Notes under the pieces: model-generated
Seen by the model: the letters and a program-made list of their open reading frames with translations, nothing else
Told to the model about the DNA's origin: nothing
Databases searched by the model: none
Shown: positions 55,091-62,213 of the stretch, in pieces
How positions within the stretch are numbered: position 1 is the first letter of the stretch
How the letters are laid out: each line of letters opens with the position of its first letter
Program-made: the position numbers and the translations under genes
Origin: Bin55 sp009840545
GTDB taxonomy: Bacteria > Pseudomonadota > Gammaproteobacteria > Pseudomonadales > Azotimanducaceae
DNA: 64,000 nt
NCBI GenBank assembly: GCA_965208815.1
Contig: OZ242357.1
Span: 2,976,001-3,040,000, forward strand
Direction: 5' to 3'

Positions 55091-55642
55091 TCAACCTTGG
55101 TGCGAGCGGGACTTGCGGAAGAACAACGATGCCCGGTCGAACATTGAGGCTATAGTCATGACGCACAATGCCCATCCTCCAACTAGGATTTGATGGTCGT
55201 TAACCCATTGAAAATCAAAGGAATTTTGAACCAAAGGAATTGCCACTATCACAAAATAGGCGATACCGTTCCACCGACCCAGCTTGCTTGGTCTCAAACC
55301 CTTCTTCTTAAGAGCTCCCGAGTCAAGTACATACTGAATGAATGCAGCCGCGACCAAGCCGCTTAGCGCGAGGGGAACGATTTCTTGTCGACTGAGCGCG
55401 AACAGAGCACAAACGACAAAAATGCAGTCGGTAGCGTGGTCCAACAGTCCTCCAAAATTTGATTCGGTGCCCTGTCGGCGAGCAAGCCGGCCGTCAAAAA
55501 CATCGGTGAAAACGGCAATGACAAATATGCAAAAACTAGCGAAATAGCGTTGTTCGATAATTGCCCACAGGATAGCGGGCGCAAGTGCGAGTCGAATTAC
55601 GGTGAGCGTGTTAGCCGCCGAAAGAAAGTTTTGAGGGATGAT
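55091..55642 (-). CDS. CDP-alcohol phosphatidyltransferase, PgsA-like, unusual start
   Basis: The active-site motif is complete: D-G-x2-A-R-x8-G-x3-D-x3-D in DGRLARRQGTESNFGGLLD then HATD. It is preceded by a typical N-terminus (NTLTVIRLALAPAILW) and followed by further membrane helices. About 184 residues fit PgsA-like enzymes that swap CMP for glycerol phosphate or a related alcohol. The frame is open back to a TAG at 55645-55643, directly after an ATG at 55648-55646. So the gene either starts at the non-standard ATC (55642) or its second codon has mutated to a stop. The next in-frame TTG (55444) is inside the active-site motif and cannot be the true start. Confidence 0.8.
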   Translation of the reverse strand: MIPQNFLSAANTLTVIRLALAPAILWAIIEQRYFASFCIFVIAVFTDVFDGRLARRQGTESNFGGLLDHATDCIFVVCALFALSRQEIVPLALSGLVAAAFIQYVLDSGALKKKGLRPSKLGRWNGIAYFVIVAIPLVQNSFDFQWVNDHQILVGGWALCVMTIASMFDRASLFFRKSRSHQG

Positions 55643-55929
55643 CTACATTGGTTTCTCACTTTCGATAAGTCTACTCAATAATCGCTTCTTGGGGATGAAT
55701 CCGCTTCTACGGCTTTCATTGTGTCCTATTGGTCTTATAGTGAAAAAGTCCAGAAAACACAGGGTGGGGGGCAACAAACAATCGAGTTCCAAATTCCACT
55801 ATTCCACATCATTGCTTTTGTCAATAGTCATTAATTAATGGCAATCCAATCAACTTTCAATTGAGAAAGAGGATACCTATAATTCATTGGTTTAGTACAT
55901 GAAGTAGCAGACAGAGGCAACCTCAATCA

Positions 55930-56430
55930 GTGGCTAAGCGATTGCCAATATTGGTTTATCCGCATCCTAATCTACGTAAGACTGCAATGCCAGTCGATCA
56001 TGTCACACCTGACATCTCAGACTTGGTTGACGACATGGTCTTTACGATGTACGAGGCCAATGGCATCGGCTTGGCAGCAGTTCAAGTTGATCGTCCTCTG
56101 CAGATTGTCGTAGTCGATACTTCCGAATCCAAAGATTCTCCACAGGTATACATAAATCCATTGATCGAAGAAAGTTCTGGATTGCAAACAACCGAAGAAG
56201 GTTGCCTCTCCATTCCTGGTTTCTTTGAGGAAGTCGAGCGAGCGGAAGTCATTCAGGTCACTGCGTTAGACCGAAACGGGGAGTCGTTCACCCGTGAACT
56301 TGGTGGACTAGATTCCGTTTGCGTGCAGCACGAAATTGACCATCTGAACGGAAAGGTATTCGTTGACTACCTGTCACGTGTGAAGCGCTCGAGAATTCGC
56401 AAAAAGCTTCTCAAAGCAAAGGCGGCCTAG
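55930..56430 (+). CDS. def: Peptide deformylase
   Basis: GTG start. It removes the formyl group from nascent proteins with a metal held by Cys and two His. The three family motifs are present: GIGLAAVQV, EEGCLSIPG and QHEIDHLNGKVF. Length 166 fits. It opens the housekeeping operon def-fmt-rsmB-trkA-trkH-plsC; fmt follows after 11 bp. The 281 bp in front (55649-55929) are AT-rich and include a 12-bp palindrome CATTAATTAATG at 55829-55840. Confidence 0.95.
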   Translation: MAKRLPILVYPHPNLRKTAMPVDHVTPDISDLVDDMVFTMYEANGIGLAAVQVDRPLQIVVVDTSESKDSPQVYINPLIEESSGLQTTEEGCLSIPGFFEEVERAEVIQVTALDRNGESFTRELGGLDSVCVQHEIDHLNGKVFVDYLSRVKRSRIRKKLLKAKAA

Positions 56431-56441
56431 TCGGCAACAAA

Positions 56442-57365
56442 ATGCAATTTGGATTTGCCGGTAGCCCCGATTTTGCGGTTACCGTTCTCGACGCAATGCT
56501 ACAGGCGGCACGAGTTCCTAACATCATTCTTACGCAGCCACCTCGCGCTTCAGGTCGCCGTCGGATGAAGAAACGAACACCCGTCCACGATATGGCCCTT
56601 GAACGAGGAATCGAAGTCGCAACTCCAACTAAGCTTAAGAATCAAGAACATCTGCTTACCAAATTAGATCTGCTTGTTGTGGCAGCTTACGGTTTGATAT
56701 TGCCCAGAGCCGTTCTTGACGCTCCTCGTTTGGGTTGCATCAACGTTCATGCCTCTTTACTTCCAAGATGGCGCGGGGCAGCTCCCATCGAACACGCTAT
56801 CTTGCACGGAGATCACGAAACAGGGGTTTCGATCATGCGGATCGTCCCCAAACTCGATGCCGGTCCGGTGTATCAAACAGCCAAGCTCTCGCTGAGGGGA
56901 GACGAAACAACCGAGACCCTAACCCAATCCCTTGCGACTCTTGGTGGCAACACCCTCAATCTCGTACTCAGGGAATTTGAGGAGGGAAGGGTTGCTGAAC
57001 CGAAAGCTCAAGATCCTTCGTTCGTTACCTATGCTCCATCATTGAAGAGTGAGGATGCAAAGATTGACTGGTCATGTGAGTCTCGAAGCATCGAAAGACG
57101 GGTTCGTGCATTTGTTGGGCGTTCCTCAGCCTACACGATGCGTAACGACATTCGAATTCGCATACTTGAAGCTTCTCATGTCGATGGGGAATATGCGCCG
57201 GGAATCGCTAGACGCGAAAATCATCGCGTGGTAGTTGGATGTGGAAATGGTGGATTAGCATTGGAAACCGTTCAGCTCAACCGCGGGAGGGGCACTCCGA
57301 TGCCAATTGCATCGGCACTGAATGGATATGCAAACATTTTTTCGGACGGCGTGAGATTTGAGTAA
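56442..57365 (+). CDS. fmt: Methionyl-tRNA formyltransferase
   Basis: It formylates initiator Met-tRNA using 10-formyl-tetrahydrofolate. The N-terminus QFGFAGSPDFAVTVLDAM, the insertion loop RRRMKKRTPVHDMA and the catalytic strand NVHASLLPRWRGAAPI are all typical, and the C-terminal OB-like tRNA-binding part is present. Length 307 is usual. It overlaps rsmB by 8 bp, so translation is probably coupled. Confidence 0.95.
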   Translation: MQFGFAGSPDFAVTVLDAMLQAARVPNIILTQPPRASGRRRMKKRTPVHDMALERGIEVATPTKLKNQEHLLTKLDLLVVAAYGLILPRAVLDAPRLGCINVHASLLPRWRGAAPIEHAILHGDHETGVSIMRIVPKLDAGPVYQTAKLSLRGDETTETLTQSLATLGGNTLNLVLREFEEGRVAEPKAQDPSFVTYAPSLKSEDAKIDWSCESRSIERRVRAFVGRSSAYTMRNDIRIRILEASHVDGEYAPGIARRENHRVVVGCGNGGLALETVQLNRGRGTPMPIASALNGYANIFSDGVRFE

Positions 57366-58629
57366 TTTCAACGTTATTGCCATGTCCGCGCGGGTACTGG
57401 TGAAGGTTCTTCAAGGTGTAGCGCTAGAAACAGCATTGGCTCGCTACCGGGATATTGAAGTGCACCCTCAGATTTCTCACAGTTGCTTCGAGGCGATGCG
57501 ACACTATTTTTCGCTTTCGGAACGACTTCAATCCGTGGTCAATCGTCCACTAGAACGGCTGGATTTGGAAGTGCTATGTGTGTTGCTTGCCGCCGCATCA
57601 CAAATTGAACACTCAAGAACTCCGATTCATGCTGTTGTCTCTACTGCTGTGGAGGCGGCAAGAAAGGTTGGAAAGTCGTCCGCCAGCGGCCTGGTTAATG
57701 CGGCATTGCGAAAGTACAATCCCGACGAGCCACTTCACTCGACGCAAGCACTAACCGAATTACCGAATTGGTTCATGGAATCCATCGAACATCATTATTC
57801 CGCTCAAAAAGCCTCATTATTCGAAGCCCTAAACAGTCGTGCGCCGTTGACGTTGAGAGTTAATTCTAGTAGAATCTCCATCCGCGAGTATTGTGATCTC
57901 CTCGAGGACGCCGAGATTGCCTTTCGATCTTCGAAAGTTTCCAACGCGTTCACACTCGAACAACCGAGACCAATGACCACCATACCTGGCTACTCAAAAG
58001 GCTACTTCGCAGTTCAAGACTTGTCCTCTCAGTTGGCGGTTCCTCTCCTCAATCCCCGATGCGGTGACCGTGTGCTTGATGCTTGCGCAGCTCCAGGAAT
58101 CAAAACAGCTCAAATTCATGATCTTTTCCAAGATTGTGAAGTGGATTCGGTCGATGTGAAGAACAAATGTTCCACGTGGAACATTGCACCGGATAGCCCC
58201 TTCCACTGGGGAGTTGAGATACGAAAAGGAGACCTTGGAACTACCTCGTGGTGGGACGGTTTGCCCTATCAGCGAATCTTGCTGGATGTTCCGTGCAGCG
58301 GTACGGGAACAATCCGTCGACATCCGGATATCAAGGTAACACGCACGCCAGACCAAATATCCAAGCTGGCCGCGCTGCAACTCCGCTTTCTCAAAACAAC
58401 CTGGAAAACCCTTGAATCCAACGGTCGCCTAGTGTATTGCACATGCTCCATCCTACCTGAAGAAAACGATGAAGTCATCCGTGGTTTCGTGGAACAGTGT
58501 CCTGATGCTCGAGTGGAATCGGTAGAGTTGGCATATGGCTTTCCTACGTCTTGTGGACAACAAATCTTGCCGACCGTGGATGGCGGAGACGGTTTCTATT
58601 TTTCATGTTTGCGTAAGTTTGAGGCTTAG
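57358..58629 (+). CDS. rsmB: 16S rRNA (cytosine-967-C5)-methyltransferase
   Basis: TTG start overlapping fmt; an ATG 21 bases later is an alternative and the family starts near it. The N-terminal NusB-like helical domain (ARVLVKVLQGVALETAL..., SGLVNAALRKY) is followed by an S-adenosylmethionine-dependent domain with the two catalytic cysteines: DVPCSGTGTIRRHPD and CTCSILPEENDEV. The binding motif DACAAPGIKTAQI has Ile where most have Gly. Length 423 fits. Confidence 0.94.
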   Translation: MSNFNVIAMSARVLVKVLQGVALETALARYRDIEVHPQISHSCFEAMRHYFSLSERLQSVVNRPLERLDLEVLCVLLAAASQIEHSRTPIHAVVSTAVEAARKVGKSSASGLVNAALRKYNPDEPLHSTQALTELPNWFMESIEHHYSAQKASLFEALNSRAPLTLRVNSSRISIREYCDLLEDAEIAFRSSKVSNAFTLEQPRPMTTIPGYSKGYFAVQDLSSQLAVPLLNPRCGDRVLDACAAPGIKTAQIHDLFQDCEVDSVDVKNKCSTWNIAPDSPFHWGVEIRKGDLGTTSWWDGLPYQRILLDVPCSGTGTIRRHPDIKVTRTPDQISKLAALQLRFLKTTWKTLESNGRLVYCTCSILPEENDEVIRGFVEQCPDARVESVELAYGFPTSCGQQILPTVDGGDGFYFSCLRKFEA

Positions 58630-58632
58630 AGA

Positions 58633-60009
58633 ATGCATGTCGTTATCTTAGGTGCTGGCCAGGTGGGCAGTACTCTCGCGGAACTGCTCAACGACGGCTC
58701 AAACACACTGTCGATCGTAGATACGAACAAGGAGCGTGTCGATGGTCTCGCCCGTCGGATGGAGGGCGCGCTGTCTATCACCGGAAACGCAGCGCTTCCT
58801 CTCGTGCTCAGAGATGCCAAAATCGACATCGCTGACATGCTCATCGCGGTAACAGGTGTGGACGAGACAAATATCGTTGCGAGTCAAGTTGCAAAATCTA
58901 TGTTCAACACACAGAAAATCGTAGCGAGAATTCGGGCAAACGACTACCAGAACGGAGGCAATCCTTTTAGGAGTGAGTATCTAGACTCAATTCACATCAT
59001 CAATCCAGAAACTGAAGTAACCAATCAAATAAAACAGTTACTGCTCCACAAAAATGCCTTGCAGGTACTGAACTTTGGGAATGGACGTGTCGGATGCGCT
59101 AGCTTCAAGGCAGTTGCTGGCACCAAACCTGATGGGTTGACACTATCGGAACTTGAAGATTTTCGTCCTACGCAGGGCGTTCGGTTCCTGACGGCGTTTC
59201 GGGGACATCAGGCTCTAACAGGACCGAAGGACACTATTCAGCCCGGGGACGAGCTGTTTGCGTTTGCTCCGAGCGAACGTATCGATGAGGCTCTGCAAGC
59301 ATGCACCGGACCGTCAGAATCCTTGAGCAAGGTTTGCATCGCTGGCGGAGGGCGGGTTGGAACGGCATTGGCCCAAGAATTACTTTCCTCACATGTTGTT
59401 CGTCTGATCGAGTCTTCCACAACCAGAGCAGAAACCGTTGCCGAAGAACTAGGAGATGGAGTCGTACATCCAGGAGATGCGACCGACGAAACGAAGCTGC
59501 AGGAGTGTGAAGTCAGCGACACCGATCTCTTTTGTGCAGTCACGAATGACGATGAAATTAATGTGATGTCATGCTTGTTGGCGAAGCAACAAGGCGCAAG
59601 GAGAACAGTCGCACTCTTGAGTCAAGACTCCTATCTTCGCCTAATTCCTGAAACCACCATCGACGCCGGCATTTCGCCTCAACGAAGTACGGTAAGTTCG
59701 ATACTCACCTACGTACGCGAACAAAATGTGAAGTCAGCTCATCGGCTTCGAATTGGCAACGGCGAGATATTTGAGACCGAAATTGAAGGGGAGCGAGGCG
59801 AAAACAAGGTTACCGGAAAGCGCCTTAGCCAGGTCCGTCTACCCAAGGATGCGAAGTTTGCGGCCGTAGTCCGCGGTGAAGAAGCTCTGGACCTGGAAAC
59901 GGACCCGCATCTTGAGAACAAAGACCATGTCGTTGTTTTCGTCGCTGACAGCGGACATGTCCCTGAGGCACTAAAACCCTTCCGCATTAGCCAGTTCCAC
60001 TTCATTTAA
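58633..60009 (+). CDS. trkA: Trk potassium uptake regulatory protein TrkA
   Basis: Peripheral NAD-binding subunit that gates the TrkH potassium channel. It has two RCK halves, each with a Rossmann motif: VVILGAGQVGSTLAELL at the start and CIAGGGRVGTALAQELL near residue 235, followed by DATDETKLQE. Length 458 is normal. It is followed by trkH with a TAATG stop-start overlap, so the two subunits are translated together. Confidence 0.94.
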   Translation: MHVVILGAGQVGSTLAELLNDGSNTLSIVDTNKERVDGLARRMEGALSITGNAALPLVLRDAKIDIADMLIAVTGVDETNIVASQVAKSMFNTQKIVARIRANDYQNGGNPFRSEYLDSIHIINPETEVTNQIKQLLLHKNALQVLNFGNGRVGCASFKAVAGTKPDGLTLSELEDFRPTQGVRFLTAFRGHQALTGPKDTIQPGDELFAFAPSERIDEALQACTGPSESLSKVCIAGGGRVGTALAQELLSSHVVRLIESSTTRAETVAEELGDGVVHPGDATDETKLQECEVSDTDLFCAVTNDDEINVMSCLLAKQQGARRTVALLSQDSYLRLIPETTIDAGISPQRSTVSSILTYVREQNVKSAHRLRIGNGEIFETEIEGERGENKVTGKRLSQVRLPKDAKFAAVVRGEEALDLETDPHLENKDHVVVFVADSGHVPEALKPFRISQFHFI

Positions 60010-61478
60010 TGCACATACGCGCTGTCCTGGGCATTCTAGGAGCATTGCTGATCATTTCGAGCGCGACGTTCTTGTGCGGTCTCGTCACAGCTTTGATCTA
60101 TCAAGAACCGACCGTTGTGCCGTTTCTTGGGTGTTTTGTTGGTGCGGTTGTAATTGGCTTTGTCTTTTGGATGTTGCGTGACACGAGTCAAGAATTGCGT
60201 TCCCGCGACGCTTTCTTGGTTGTGGGACTCTGTTATGTCACTGTGATCTTGGTTGGAAGCGTTCCCCTAAGCATCATTCCCGACGTCGCCCCTTCGTTTT
60301 CCGATGCAGTGTTCGAGTCCGCTTCAGGAATTACAACAACTGGAGCCACTGTGGTGTCAGGACTCGACGAACTACCAAAGTCCGTCCTGCTTTACCGGCA
60401 GGCTCTTCAATGGGTAGGTGGCATGGGAATCATCGTGCTGGCGGTGGCCATTCTTCCACTACTTGGAGTAGGAGGAGTACAGCTCTACAAGGCAGAGGCT
60501 CCCGGTTCGGAGCGTGAACTCTCCCTTCCCCTGCGGGTTAAGGAGACTGCCAAGACCTTATGGATGATCTATGTCGGTCTAACCGTGGCTTGCGCTACCG
60601 CGTATTTCGCTGCTGGTATGTCTATCTTCGATGCGATCAGCCACTCACTGACCACGGTGGCAATCGGTGGGTTCTCGACGCACGATCAAAGCATTGGATA
60701 CTTCAACAGTACAGCGGTTGAAGGTGTTGCGATCGCCTTCATGCTCATCTGCGGTATCAATTTCCTTGTGCACTACGTCGCATTTCACGGACGTGGAGAG
60801 GGTCATTGGATACTTCATGCCATACGATCCTACGTTCGCGACAGTGAGGTCCGCTTGTATTTTGGTGTGGTCCTGCTTGTGATGATATTGGTCACGGCAA
60901 TTCTTGCGTTTTCCGATGGATCCGTCTCTTCTAGTCTGCGTGAGGGGATTTTTCAAGCGGTTTCCTTTGCAACAACCACCGGATACACAACTGCGGAGTA
61001 CGAAGCCTGGCCTCTGATCTGTCCCGCTCTCTTGATCTTTGCCAGCTTTGTAGGAGGATGCACGGGCTCAACCGCAGGCGGAATCAAGGTCTACCGTGTT
61101 CTTCTGCTTGCGAGGCAGGGAATTCGTGAAATTCGCAGACTCATACAACCTGGAGCCATATTTAATGTTGTCGTTGACGGTCGAAAAATACCAGATCGAG
61201 TGCTAGAAACCGCTTGGGGCTTCCTTGCCCTCTATGCCGCAAGCTTCGTTTTTCTAGTCAGTGCAATGTTGCTTGTCGGAGACTTGGATTTCAAGTCCGC
61301 ATTCTCAGCTGTTGCGGCTTGTTTGAACAACCTTGGTCCCGGTCTGGGAGAGGTGGCGGAGGGCTATCAATCACTATCCATTGCAGAAAAATGGATTCTT
61401 TCATTTGCGATGATCCTGGGACGGTTGGAAATATTCACCGTTCTCGTCCTTTTCGCTCCCAGATACTGGCGACGGTGA
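60009..61478 (+). CDS. trkH: Trk system potassium channel subunit TrkH
   Basis: Four pore-loop repeats of the Trk/Ktr family can be followed: SASGITTTGATVVSG, SHSLTTVAIGGFSTH, SFATTTGYTTAEYE and AVAACLNNLGPGLGEV, each carrying the selectivity-filter glycine. RQALQWVGGMGIIVLAVAILP after the first loop is a strong signature. Length 489 fits. It uses the last base of the trkA stop as its first base. Confidence 0.95.
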   Translation: MHIRAVLGILGALLIISSATFLCGLVTALIYQEPTVVPFLGCFVGAVVIGFVFWMLRDTSQELRSRDAFLVVGLCYVTVILVGSVPLSIIPDVAPSFSDAVFESASGITTTGATVVSGLDELPKSVLLYRQALQWVGGMGIIVLAVAILPLLGVGGVQLYKAEAPGSERELSLPLRVKETAKTLWMIYVGLTVACATAYFAAGMSIFDAISHSLTTVAIGGFSTHDQSIGYFNSTAVEGVAIAFMLICGINFLVHYVAFHGRGEGHWILHAIRSYVRDSEVRLYFGVVLLVMILVTAILAFSDGSVSSSLREGIFQAVSFATTTGYTTAEYEAWPLICPALLIFASFVGGCTGSTAGGIKVYRVLLLARQGIREIRRLIQPGAIFNVVVDGRKIPDRVLETAWGFLALYAASFVFLVSAMLLVGDLDFKSAFSAVAACLNNLGPGLGEVAEGYQSLSIAEKWILSFAMILGRLEIFTVLVLFAPRYWRR

Positions 61479-61481
61479 CCT

Positions 61482-62213
61482 ATGCTTATAGCTGCGCGTT
61501 CTCTTCTTTTTTACTTCGGACTCGTCGTAGTCACCATTGTTTGGGGCAGTTGGGCTACCGTCACGGGAAAGCTTGTTCCTCATGCTCGGAGATTCAGGTA
61601 TGTAATCGTCACATGGACGGGCTTTGTCTTGTGGTGGTTGCGCTTGACCTGCGGCATCAAACACGAGATCGAAGGAATTGAGAATCTGGAAGAAGGTCCC
61701 GGAGTACTTCTGGTCAAGCATCAAAGCACGTGGGATGCATTGTTCTCCCAAACCCTAGTCTCACCGCAGTCCACAGTAATTAAGCGAACACTACTGTACA
61801 TTCCATTCTTTGGATGGGCATTTTGGGTCACCAATCCGATCGCAATCAATCGCGGGCGCAGAGTAGGCTCGATACGGCACATGATTCGCAAGGGCAAGGA
61901 GAGATTCGGGGCTGGATTCTGGATAACCCTATTCCCAGAGGGAACCCGGGTGGAAACGGGACAGATCGGTCGATTTCAGAGTGGTGCCGCGGTGCTTGCG
62001 ATTGCCCTAGGAGCACCTGTGTTCGTCGTGGCACACAATGGGGGACATTGCTGGCAACTCAAACGATGGCTGAAGCGACCGGGCACCATACAAGTAAGGA
62101 TCTCTCCTCCAATACAGACAAAAGGGAAGTCGACCGAGCAGGTTAATGCAGAGGCAGAGGATTGGATGCGAGAGGCGATGGCCGAAATCGACCCGGAGAG
62201 CTACCGGGGCTAG
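61482..62213 (+). CDS. plsC: 1-acyl-sn-glycerol-3-phosphate acyltransferase
   Basis: It acylates lysophosphatidic acid at the inner membrane. The acyltransferase motifs are H-x4-D in VKHQSTWDALF and PEGTRVETGQIGRFQSG. An N-terminal hydrophobic segment anchors it. Length 243 is normal. Its gene ends the def operon; its stop codon overlaps that of the converging gyrB, with no room for a terminator. plsC beside gyrB is also seen in Pseudomonas. Confidence 0.92.
   Translation: MLIAARSLLFYFGLVVVTIVWGSWATVTGKLVPHARRFRYVIVTWTGFVLWWLRLTCGIKHEIEGIENLEEGPGVLLVKHQSTWDALFSQTLVSPQSTVIKRTLLYIPFFGWAFWVTNPIAINRGRRVGSIRHMIRKGKERFGAGFWITLFPEGTRVETGQIGRFQSGAAVLAIALGAPVFVVAHNGGHCWQLKRWLKRPGTIQVRISPPIQTKGKSTEQVNAEAEDWMREAMAEIDPESYRG

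Noticed and set aside
55363..55584. Apparent frameshift of the CDP-alcohol phosphatidyltransferase suggested by two overlapping short frames
   Set aside because: Direct translation shows one continuous frame from 55642 to 55091; the second frame (55363-55584) is a shadow.
55829..55840. Palindrome CATTAATTAATG upstream of def
   Set aside because: Short AT-rich palindromes are expected by chance in this AT-rich gap; no second copy seen.
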